Part shown: one piece after another, positions 37,088 to 44,374 of the stretch
How the letters are laid out: each line of letters begins with the position of its first letter
Numbering within the stretch: position 1 is the first letter of the stretch
Source of the DNA: Alphaproteobacteria bacterium
Lineage (GTDB): Bacteria > Pseudomonadota > Alphaproteobacteria > Micavibrionales > Micavibrionaceae
NCBI GenBank assembly: GCA_021776025.1
Contig: JAJFGR010000003.1
Span: 62,001-126,000 of the forward strand
Reading direction: 5' to 3'
Length of the DNA: 64,000 nt
Notes under the pieces: generated by a model
What the model was told of the DNA's origin: nothing
The model's database searches: none
Seen by the model: the letters and a program-made list of their open reading frames with translations, nothing else
Position numbers and translations under genes: made by a program

Positions 37088-38200
37088 ATGAGCGAGCAAA
37101 AAGTCTATAGAGCAATTGGTTTGATGTCTGGTACATCCGTGGATGGCGTCGATGCGGCATTGATTGAAACGGATGGGATGAGCTTTGTGAAGCCCCTTGA
37201 ATCCTTGTCTATGCCTTATGATGAAAGGGTTAGAGAGAAAATTCGAAAATGTTTTGGGATGCGGGATCTTAATGATCCGGATTCAGCAGAAGCTACGCGG
37301 CATGTGACACACCGTCATGCCAATGCGGTTGTTGAATTGATGGCGAAGGTGAATCTCGAAGCTGAGGCAATCGATGTTGTCGGATTTCATGGCCAGACGT
37401 TACTGCATGTACCGGAAGAAAGAATTACATGGCAAATTGGCGATGGTGGAGCCTTAGCGCGCCAATTGGGCATTGATGTTGTGAATGATTTTCGTAGAGC
37501 GGATGTTCGGGCCGGTGGGCAGGGAGCGCCGTTCTTGCCTCTGTATCATGCCGCGAGGGCGCGGGCAGAGGGGCTTTTAGAAAAAGCAGGAGGACCGATT
37601 GCGATTTTGAATGTTGGCGGGGTGGCCAATGTGACATGGATTGGTGAAAAGGAAGAGGATTTGATTGCCTTTGATACCGGGCCCGGCAATGCGCTGATGG
37701 ATGATTATATTTACAGCAAAACGGGAAAAACTTTTGATGAAGATGGCGCTTTTGCCTCGATTGGGCATGTGGATCAAGCCATTGTCGATCGCTGGATGGC
37801 GCTGCCGTATTTTGTGCTGCCGCTGCCTAAATCTTTGGACCGGAATAGCTGGGATGTTTCAGCTGTAGGTTATCTGGAACCGCAGGATGCACTGGCGACA
37901 CTCGCACAGTTTACGGCTGAATCCATTGCGCTGGCTGAAAAACTCCTTCCTGAAAAGACAAAATTATGGCTGGTGACCGGCGGCGGACGGCATAATGGGC
38001 ATTTGATGGAAAAGCTTTCTGATGCGCTGGATGGGGATGTGCGCAATATTGATGATTATGGCTGGAACGGTGATGCGGTTGAGGCTGAAGGCTTTGCTTA
38101 TCTGGCGGTGCGCAGTTTGCTTGGTTTGCCGTTAAGTTTACCCAGTACAACGGGCGTTCCAAAACCGCAGACCGGCGGTGTGCTGCATAAGGCGGGTTAA
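37088..38200 (+). CDS. anmK: Anhydro-N-acetylmuramic acid kinase
   Basis: 370 residues with the family start [31 protein letters not shown] (ATP and sugar binding), and [14 protein letters not shown]. It phosphorylates 1,6-anhydro-MurNAc released from recycled peptidoglycan. A GAGGAA site precedes the ATG. Its start lies 18 bp from that of the divergent tyrS, so the promoters must lie in coding sequence. Confidence 0.93.
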   Translation: MSEQKVYRAIGLMSGTSVDGVDAALIETDGMSFVKPLESLSMPYDERVREKIRKCFGMRDLNDPDSAEATRHVTHRHANAVVELMAKVNLEAEAIDVVGFHGQTLLHVPEERITWQIGDGGALARQLGIDVVNDFRRADVRAGGQGAPFLPLYHAARARAEGLLEKAGGPIAILNVGGVANVTWIGEKEEDLIAFDTGPGNALMDDYIYSKTGKTFDEDGAFASIGHVDQAIVDRWMALPYFVLPLPKSLDRNSWDVSAVGYLEPQDALATLAQFTAESIALAEKLLPEKTKLWLVTGGGRHNGHLMEKLSDALDGDVRNIDDYGWNGDAVEAEGFAYLAVRSLLGLPLSLPSTTGVPKPQTGGVLHKAG

Positions 38201-38203
38201 GTT

Positions 38204-39172
38204 ATGCCGATTAAATCTGTGAGCTCTGAGACGATTGGCGAGGCTGCCGAGATTTTAAAATCTGGTGGGCTTGTTGGTATGCCGACGGAAACCGTTTATG
38301 GGCTGGCTGCCAATGCACTGGATGGAGCGGCAGTGGCGAAGATATTCGAAGCCAAGGGGCGGCCAAGCTTTAATCCTTTGATTATTCATGTCCGCGATAT
38401 TGAAAGCGCTGGCGCTTATGTTGAAATTACGGAAGCGGCGCGCGTGGCTGCGCATCATTTCTGGCCGGGGCCATTGACTCTCATATTGCAGCGTAAAGCT
38501 GGTTGTCCGATTTCCGAGCTGGCGAGTGCTGGCCTTGATACGTTGGCGATCCGTGTGCCGTCGCATCCGGTTGCGCAAGAACTCCTCAAAACGTGCAAAC
38601 TCCCTCTGGCCGCGCCAAGTGCGAATAAATCCGGCAGCCTTTCGCCGACCACGCCGGCGCATGTGCATGACTCTTTGGGGGATAAGGTTGATCTCATTCT
38701 TGCGGCAGGGGCTTGTGATGTCGGGCTTGAATCAACTGTTCTGGATTTGAGTGGTGATAAGCCGGTTATTCTTCGTCCCGGCGCGGTGACAGCGGAAGAT
38801 TTGAGTGCGGCGCTCGGCGTTTCTGTTGAATATGAACAGGGCGACAGTGATGCGCCGAAATCTCCGGGTATGCTGCTGAAACATTATGCGCCGAATGCGT
38901 CTGTGCGGATCAATGCGATTGATGTGAAAGAGGGCGAGGCGTTGCTGGCGTTTGGGGCTGATAAATTTATGGTGGCTGGGGATTTTCCGGGCGATATGCG
39001 CCGGAATTTGAGTAAGGGACAAGATTTACATGAGGCTGCGGCCAATCTGTTTGCGATGCTTAAGGAGCTGGATAAAAGCGGAGTAAGCGCGATTGCCGTG
39101 ATGGCGATCCCGGAAAACGGCATTGGCGCGGCGATTAATGATCGCTTGAAGCGCGCGGCGCAAAAGGATTAA
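38204..39172 (+). CDS. L-threonylcarbamoyladenylate synthase (Sua5/TsaC type)
   Basis: 322 residues, the long Sua5 form: a YrdC domain (KSGGLVGMPTETVYGLAANA, RPSFNPLIIHV, APSANKSGSLSPTTPAHV) plus a C-terminal Sua5 domain (SPGMLLKHYAPNASV and onward). It makes threonylcarbamoyl-AMP for t6A37 of ANN-decoding tRNAs. It follows anmK by 3 bp and precedes the epimerase by 9 bp; co-transcription is likely. Confidence 0.9.
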   Translation: MPIKSVSSETIGEAAEILKSGGLVGMPTETVYGLAANALDGAAVAKIFEAKGRPSFNPLIIHVRDIESAGAYVEITEAARVAAHHFWPGPLTLILQRKAGCPISELASAGLDTLAIRVPSHPVAQELLKTCKLPLAAPSANKSGSLSPTTPAHVHDSLGDKVDLILAAGACDVGLESTVLDLSGDKPVILRPGAVTAEDLSAALGVSVEYEQGDSDAPKSPGMLLKHYAPNASVRINAIDVKEGEALLAFGADKFMVAGDFPGDMRRNLSKGQDLHEAAANLFAMLKELDKSGVSAIAVMAIPENGIGAAINDRLKRAAQKD

Positions 39173-39181
39173 GATGCGTGC

Positions 39182-40216
39182 ATGAAAAAGATACTTGTCA
39201 CAGGAGCGGCCGGGTTTATTGGCCATGCTTATACGAAAAAGTTGCTGGAAGCCGGGCATAGCGTTTTGGGGATTGATAATCTCAATGATTATTACGATGT
39301 GGCTTTGAAAGAGGCGCGGCTGAGCGATATTGGGGCGCACGATAGTTTTGAATTCGAAAAGATTGATATGGCTGATCGTGGCGGTATGGAAAAGCTGTTT
39401 GCGCGCTGGAAGCCGGAAGTGGTGGTTAATTTAGCCGCGCAGGCTGGCGTTCGCTATTCCTTGGACAATCCACATGCTTATGTTGATTCAAATGTGCAAG
39501 GATTTGTGAATGTGTTGGAAGGTTGTCGCCATAACGACGTAGAGCATCTCATTTTTGCTTCGAGTTCATCTGTATATGGGGCCAATACAACCGTGCCGTT
39601 TTCGGTTTCGCAAACGGTGGATCATCCGATCAGCCTGTACGCCGCGACGAAGAAAGCTGGTGAGTTGATGGCGCATTCTTATGCGCATCTTTATAAACTT
39701 CCCTGTACGGGTTTACGGTTTTTTACCGTTTATGGTCCTTGGGGGCGTCCGGATATGGCGTATTTCAAATTTGTGAAGGCGCTGTATGAGGGCGAGCCTA
39801 TCGACGTTTTTAATAATGGAGATATGAAACGCGACTTCACGTATATCGACGATATTGTTGAAGCGATGACGAGGCTGATTGATAAAACGCCAGAGGAAAG
39901 TGCGGATTGGGATGCGAGTGCACCTGACCCATCATTTAGTAACGCGCCGTATCGTTTGTATAATATTGGTAATAACAATCCGGAAAGCTTAATGGACTTC
40001 ATAAAATATATTGAAGTTGAGACAGGAATAGAAGCGCAGAAAAATTTTATGGAGATGCAGCCCGGCGATGTTTATGAAACCTATGCTGATACGGATGCTC
40101 TCGAAAAAGAGATTGGTTTTAAACCTTCGACATCCTTGCAGGACGGTCTGCATAAATTTGTTGAATGGTATAAAAGTTATTACGGACTTGAAGATCAGCA
40201 AAAAGCCGCGTTATAA
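39182..40216 (+). CDS. UDP-glucuronate/UDP-sugar epimerase (SDR)
   Basis: 344 residues. Rossmann loop VTGAAGFIGHAY, then IDNLNDYYDVALKEARL, which is characteristic of UDP-glucuronate 4-epimerases, catalytic SLYAATKKAGE (Tyr-x3-Lys) and VYGPWGRPDMAYFKF. It interconverts hexuronic-acid nucleotides for surface polysaccharide. A relic of GDP-sugar genes lies 1 kb further downstream, and a lipid hydroxylase follows. Confidence 0.88.
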   Translation: MKKILVTGAAGFIGHAYTKKLLEAGHSVLGIDNLNDYYDVALKEARLSDIGAHDSFEFEKIDMADRGGMEKLFARWKPEVVVNLAAQAGVRYSLDNPHAYVDSNVQGFVNVLEGCRHNDVEHLIFASSSSVYGANTTVPFSVSQTVDHPISLYAATKKAGELMAHSYAHLYKLPCTGLRFFTVYGPWGRPDMAYFKFVKALYEGEPIDVFNNGDMKRDFTYIDDIVEAMTRLIDKTPEESADWDASAPDPSFSNAPYRLYNIGNNNPESLMDFIKYIEVETGIEAQKNFMEMQPGDVYETYADTDALEKEIGFKPSTSLQDGLHKFVEWYKSYYGLEDQQKAAL

Positions 40217-40222
40217 AACATC

Positions 40223-41152
40223 ATGAGCGTACGTTACATTTTATCATGGATCCTTTGGCCCGTCCTGCTCACCATCTGTATGGTGATTGCGGGTTATGGT
40301 TTTTCTCATGATATGTCGATCATCTTTTTTAACATTGCTTATGTGTTTCTGATTGTGAGTTTGATTTTTCTCGAGCACTGGATGCCACATGAGCGGGAAT
40401 GGCTTAAGCCTGATGGGCAGAATTTTGCCTCGATCATGCATACGATTAGCTCGAAAGGCAGTGTGCAGCTTCTGTTTATATTTAGCGGTGTGATTGGTTT
40501 AGCCTCTCTTATAACGCCGGCCAGCGAGCCGGGATACGGCATTTGGCCGCGGGAATGGCCGATGTGGCTTCAGGTTGTTATGGGCGTTGTGGCGGCGGAA
40601 TTTGGACTGTACTGGGTGCATCGCGCGGGCCATGAAGTTCCATTGATCTGGCGGTTTCATGCTGTTCATCACAGCGTAACCAAGCTGTGGTTTTTGAATA
40701 CCGGGCGGTTTCATTTCGTTGACAGTTTGCTCAGCATTGTTTTGGGGCTGGCGATCTTGCTGGTTATGGGCGCGCCGATGGAGGTTGTGAAATGGCTGTC
40801 GGCGATTACGGCGTTTATCGGGATGCTGACACATTGCAATGTAGAAATGCGCTTTGGGCCGCTCAATTATATTTTCAATACACCGGGTTTGCATCGCTGG
40901 CATCATTCTAAAGATTTAAAGGAGGGTAATCGTAACTACTGCGAAAACGTCATGATTTGGGATCATGTTTTCGGCAGTTACTACGATGCAGACTATCGCC
41001 CACCTGCGGATATCGGTATGGGGGATTATATGCCCGATAAGTTTACCTATCAAATTCTCTGGCCTTTTTTGAGCACTAAAATGAAGCAGAAGCTCGAACC
41101 TGGGTTTGTGCCTGTACCGTTTGGTCGTGAAGGTGATGAAGATCACTCTTAA
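40223..41152 (+). CDS. Sterol desaturase / fatty acid hydroxylase family protein
   Basis: 309 residues, four to five membrane segments with the di-iron histidine clusters HRAGHE, HAVHHS and GLHRWHHS. Members hydroxylate or desaturate lipids at the membrane. The lipid cannot be identified. It begins 6 bp after the epimerase stop, so it may belong to the same transcript; the end is followed by a relic region. Confidence 0.88.
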   Translation: MSVRYILSWILWPVLLTICMVIAGYGFSHDMSIIFFNIAYVFLIVSLIFLEHWMPHEREWLKPDGQNFASIMHTISSKGSVQLLFIFSGVIGLASLITPASEPGYGIWPREWPMWLQVVMGVVAAEFGLYWVHRAGHEVPLIWRFHAVHHSVTKLWFLNTGRFHFVDSLLSIVLGLAILLVMGAPMEVVKWLSAITAFIGMLTHCNVEMRFGPLNYIFNTPGLHRWHHSKDLKEGNRNYCENVMIWDHVFGSYYDADYRPPADIGMGDYMPDKFTYQILWPFLSTKMKQKLEPGFVPVPFGREGDEDHS

Positions 41153-41211
41153 GTCCTTGGTCTAAAAGACTCTATAAATTCATTCAGTTGTATGTTTAAA
41201 TGCGCCTTATG

Positions 41212-41383
41212 ATGAAAACTGCACTCATCACAGGTGTTTCCGGGCAAGATTGTTTTTGATTCTGATAAACTTGACGGCGCATTTCGTAAGCTTACGGATA
41301 GCTCAGCAATTAAAAAAGCCGGTTGGAAGCCTGAGATCGAAATTAAGGATGGTCTTGTACGAAGCTATGCATGGTATTGCTAG
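41212..41383 (+). pseudogene. gmd/fcl deletion fusion relic
   Basis: The ATG at 41212 encodes MKTALITGVSGQDCF then stops; this matches the start of GDP-mannose 4,6-dehydratase (KALITGxxGQDG). In another frame, from about 41249 to the TAG at 41381-41383, IVFDSDKLDGAFRKLTD and KKAGWKPEIEIKDGL match the end of GDP-L-fucose synthase. The bases AAGAT at the join fit both genes, suggesting deletion between short repeats. Such genes are normally neighbours; about 1.9 kb is missing. Confidence 0.7.
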
Positions 41384-41465
41384 CAAAATCAGGGTATAAA
41401 GAGGAAGGCTTTGTAAGCACTTTATTGTAAGGCTTTCTTGTTAATTTCTCACTATATTATTCAAA

Positions 41466-42122
41466 ATGGTAGACAAAGCAGAACCACAAAAAGTTAAGGG
41501 TAGGGTCGTAAGAGCGGAAAGCTCACCTGTGCCAGAGCGGCGTAGCGCTGCAGATCACGAAGCGTATTTTAATGCGCAATTCGATGCCCAGCCAGTTTAT
41601 ATTGAACCCGGAACCGTAAAGTTTGGACAGAATGTTGATGAAATGCTGGTCGGAACGGTCGGCACAGGTGTTTTGCTTAGTCTTTACGACCAGCAATTAA
41701 AGTTTGGTGCATTGGGGTATGTGGTTTTACCTGAATCTGTTCTGGATTGTTTTCCTTTTCTGGACAAGGCTGACCAACAGCTCGTTCACAAGGCTTTTGA
41801 ACCTATAGATAAATGTATCGGAGAAATGAAAAAACGCGGTGCGGGGAAAATGCGAATCAGAATACGGCTTTATGGAGGCTTGATTCGTGAGGATGATCCG
41901 GATGATCGCGGTATTAAGAACACGGTTTTTGTTCAAGAATATCTATTTCGCAAGGGCTTACCGGTTTTTAATGCTGATATCGGCGGTCCACTTATTCGCC
42001 GTGTACATTTTTTCCCAACGACCGGGCGGGCCGTTCGGCGTCTTCTTAAACGCGACAGCGATTTCTATGATATTCAAACCATGGAAGAGGAATATAACAA
42101 AATTATTACATCTAGTGATTAG
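41466..42122 (+). CDS. CheD-like protein lacking catalytic residues
   Basis: 218 residues. The middle resembles CheD glutamine deamidase: DEMLVGTVGTGVLLSLYDQQLKFGALGYVVLPES and a C-terminal half with IGGPLIRRVHFFPTTGRAVRR. In active CheD the GSCVAVC loop carries the nucleophile Cys and the following H of MAHxxLPE the base; here these are Gly (GTGVLL) and Tyr (LGYVVLPE). An enzymatic role is therefore unlikely; it may bind CheC-like partners or have another role. Surrounded by hypothetical genes, not by a che operon. Confidence 0.65.
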   Translation: MVDKAEPQKVKGRVVRAESSPVPERRSAADHEAYFNAQFDAQPVYIEPGTVKFGQNVDEMLVGTVGTGVLLSLYDQQLKFGALGYVVLPESVLDCFPFLDKADQQLVHKAFEPIDKCIGEMKKRGAGKMRIRIRLYGGLIREDDPDDRGIKNTVFVQEYLFRKGLPVFNADIGGPLIRRVHFFPTTGRAVRRLLKRDSDFYDIQTMEEEYNKIITSSD

Positions 42123-42178
42123 TCTATAGCATGTTAGATTTTAGGGTATTGTAATATAACGATTTTTTCTATTTTTTC

Positions 42179-42242
42179 TTGACATTTTGAAGCGCTCCGC
42201 ATAATTTATTCATACGCCTAAAAAACGTATTGGATGAATTAT
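42179..42242 (+). promoter_or_regulatory. Promoter with overlapping palindrome
   Basis: TTGACA at 42179-42184 with CATAAT (15 bp spacer) or TAATTT (17 bp spacer), next to an imperfect inverted repeat, ATAATTTATTCATACG (42201-42216) against CGTATTGGATGAATTAT (42226-42242). The palindrome is near the start site and could be an operator or leader hairpin for the 42263 gene. Confidence 0.45.
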
Positions 42243-42262
42243 AGATAAAAAGGCTCGGAGCT

Positions 42263-42577
42263 ATGCGAAATAGTCAGGCTTATGAAACGCTGAACAACCC
42301 GTTTTTTAAGAAAAACTGGGAAGAGGATATTGGCCGAGTTTGTGTTGAGCCTTGTGACGAGAAACAAGATCCTTTGGGGTATGTTGCTGTTTTCTTTGTG
42401 GGGAGCAAAGGCGGAAAGCGTTTAGGCTGGGAGAAAACCTACAGTATTGGAGCTTCGTACTTGGCGCGCCGTCAGCATAATCTGAATAAAGCCGGGTATA
42501 AGGCGCCGATGACACACAAGGCGATTAACCTGATTGAAAATAAGATCGGTTCAGCCCTCCCTGTCGTTTTGGCTTAA
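42263..42577 (+). CDS. Small protein of unknown function
   Basis: 104 residues, basic, no signal peptide or membrane segment, mixed helix and strand, with no motif I recognise. The Trp/Tyr/Lys-rich middle (GYVAVFFVGSKGGKRLGWEKT) and helical end (NLIENKIGSALPVVL) suggest a small folded cytosolic protein. It has a clear promoter and a nearby palindrome, so it is probably expressed and regulated. Confidence 0.55.
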   Translation: MRNSQAYETLNNPFFKKNWEEDIGRVCVEPCDEKQDPLGYVAVFFVGSKGGKRLGWEKTYSIGASYLARRQHNLNKAGYKAPMTHKAINLIENKIGSALPVVLA

Positions 42578-42676
42578 AACGCTTCATCACAAATATAAAG
42601 GGATGCAAGTTTTGCCTCAATAGGGCATAATTATTGCTAAGAGTTTTCAATCTCACTTTATCTTCAAGTAATCGAA

Positions 42677-43576
42677 ATGCCGACAACTAGACAATCTACT
42701 AATCATCTTTTGATGATCGAACCTGCGGATTTTTTTGCCAATCCGCAGACGATGGAAACCAATGTGTATCAGGTTGATGACCATGAGCCGCTGGAAGTTA
42801 CGAGTGCGCGGGCGTTAAAAGAGTTTTACGGTTTGCATGACAAGCTGGTTGCACAAGGTGTCAAAGTCACAAAGGCGAAAGCGTTGCCGGAATGTCCGGA
42901 TATGGTGTTTCCGAACTGGTTTTTTACATTTTCTGACGGGCGGGTGATGTTGTGCCCGATGCTCAATGAAAACCGCCAAGCCGAGCGGACGGACGAGATT
43001 GTCGCGCTTCTTAACAACATGTATCCAGAATTGATCGACTGGACCGAATATGAAGAATTTGGTTTGGCGCTTGAAAGTACGGCCAGTATTGTTTCTGACC
43101 GGGTTCATGGAAAATGTTATGCGGCGCTTTCTGCGCGTACTGATGAAGGGTTAGCGCGTAAATGGGCTGACTTTATTGGTTATGATATTGAGTTTTTTAA
43201 CACGCGCAGCCATACCGGCGCTCCTGTATATCATACTGATTGTGTGATGTGGATTGGCAGCACGCTTGCCGGTGTTTGCAGCGAATGTATCATTGAAGAA
43301 GATCGCCAGCGCATTGTGTCTTCTTTGCGTGAAACGCATGAGGTTGTTGAGTTTAATAACGACCAGCTTCGGGCATTTTGTGGGAATGCTTTGGAGGTCA
43401 TTGGTAAAAATGGCGACAAAATACTGGTTATGTCTGAAAAAGCGCTGGGTGCGCTTGAGGAGCCGCAGTTGGCGCTGTGCCGTCAGCATTTTAAGAGCAT
43501 CATTTATAGCCCACTTGATACGCTGGAGCATTATGGCGGGGGGTCGGCGCGCTGTATGTTGGCCGAGCTTCTTTAG
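42677..43576 (+). CDS. CtlX-like citrulline/arginine hydrolase (amidinotransferase fold)
   Basis: 299 residues of the guanidino-modifying superfamily. Visible are FFANPQTMETNVYQ at the substrate edge, the His in PVYHTDCVMWIG, and the C-terminal nucleophile GGGSARCMLAEL. It matches the CtlX/arginine-deiminase-like branch, which hydrolyses guanidino or ureido groups of citrulline or arginine. A transcription unit of its own is likely. No other arginine genes are nearby. Confidence 0.85.
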   Translation: MPTTRQSTNHLLMIEPADFFANPQTMETNVYQVDDHEPLEVTSARALKEFYGLHDKLVAQGVKVTKAKALPECPDMVFPNWFFTFSDGRVMLCPMLNENRQAERTDEIVALLNNMYPELIDWTEYEEFGLALESTASIVSDRVHGKCYAALSARTDEGLARKWADFIGYDIEFFNTRSHTGAPVYHTDCVMWIGSTLAGVCSECIIEEDRQRIVSSLRETHEVVEFNNDQLRAFCGNALEVIGKNGDKILVMSEKALGALEEPQLALCRQHFKSIIYSPLDTLEHYGGGSARCMLAELL

Positions 43577-43583
43577 GTGCAGG

Positions 43584-43967
43584 CTAGTCGTTAATTTTTC
43601 GCATTGTTATAAACACAACATCTTGGCCGTATTCTATTTGGCCGGACATTTGAATTTCGTCATCACCCTTGCGGGAAAACTTTAAGATGGTTTGATAGGT
43701 TACGGGGTCGCGTGTCGGCGATCCGTTTGGTGTTGTTAATAGGAAGTCGATATCCGCTTCAGCTGGGTCGGCCACTGATGTCATTTGAACTTCTGTATCA
43801 CTGATAATTTCAAACGTGCTGGTCCACTGGCAATTGGCTTCATCGCGTCGGTGGGTCTGGCTGTTACTGATCTCGGTTTCCCCATCACTGCGTTTTTCCA
43901 GCGGGCCTTTATAGCTGGTCGTTGTGGTGATTCTATAGGTTCCATCAAGGGGGTGGTTGGTGGACAT
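43584..43967 (-). CDS. Small soluble protein of unknown function
   Basis: 127 residues, beginning MSTNHPLDGTYRITTTT and rich in beta-strand (lipocalin-like feel: QWTSTFEIISDTEVQMTSV). No signal peptide or known domain. It is convergent with ctlX, separated by 7 bp, and upstream lies the candidate RNA region. Confidence 0.5.
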   Translation of the reverse strand: MSTNHPLDGTYRITTTTSYKGPLEKRSDGETEISNSQTHRRDEANCQWTSTFEIISDTEVQMTSVADPAEADIDFLLTTPNGSPTRDPVTYQTILKFSRKGDDEIQMSGQIEYGQDVVFITMRKIND

Positions 43968-44038
43968 GTTTACTCCTTTGCTTAGAGAGGGACTCTAGTC
44001 GAAGAGGAGTATCTTTGGAATAGGCGTGTTTTTTTTAT

Positions 44039-44067
44039 TTGACATTATTCATAATGGTTGTTACAAA
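44039..44067 (+). promoter_or_regulatory. Promoter candidate for structured RNA
   Basis: TTGACA (44039-44044), a 17 bp spacer and TACAAA (44062-44067), giving a start near 44074. Confidence 0.35.
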
Positions 44068-44073
44068 GTGTTT

Positions 44074-44374
44074 AAATTGCATAATAAATGTATAAAATTA
44101 CATAAATTATTCACCCTTAAAACGTGTGTGGTGAGACAAATAAAATAAGTTTCGTAAGGTTTTGTGCGCCTATCAATCGGCAGCATAACCCGAATTATCA
44201 CGCGTTTGAGCGGGTGCTTTTGACTCTTCAACAGAGTCATACCTCCCCTAAGATGCATCTGCGAGTGTGATAATCGAGACCGATACGTAGTTCCACATCG
44301 GTCCGTAGAGTAACTTGGAACCCCACACACGCCTGAAGTCTGAGGGGATTCGTCCTCTCAGACTTCTTTTTATT
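44074..44374 (+). ncRNA. Candidate structured small RNA, plus strand
   Basis: A 406 bp gap between two minus-strand genes contains complementary segments and a strong plus-strand terminator. Pairs: CGTGTGTGG (44123-44131) with CCACACACG (44323-44331); AAGTT (44147) with AACTT (44312); ATTATCAC (44194-44201) with GTGATAAT (44267-44274); hairpins TGACTCT-tcaac-AGAGTCA (44221-44239) and GACCGAT/ATCGGTC (44278-44303). CCTCCCC at 44242-44248 is anti-Shine-Dalgarno-like. No known family (6S, SRP, RNase P, tmRNA) is recognised. Its 5' end is uncertain, and the transcript is inferred, not proven. Confidence 0.5.
44334..44374 (+). terminator. Strong terminator with UUCG loop
   Basis: A 14 bp stem (GAAGTCTGAGGGGA with TCCTCTCAGACTTC, one G-T) and a TTCG loop, followed by TTTTTATTT. 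Directional for the plus strand, although the annotated genes on both sides are minus. Confidence 0.85.

Noticed and set aside
44123-44331. 6S RNA, SRP RNA, tmRNA or cobalamin riboswitch
   Set aside because: None of the sequence signatures I know for these RNAs is present; kept only as an unassigned RNA candidate.
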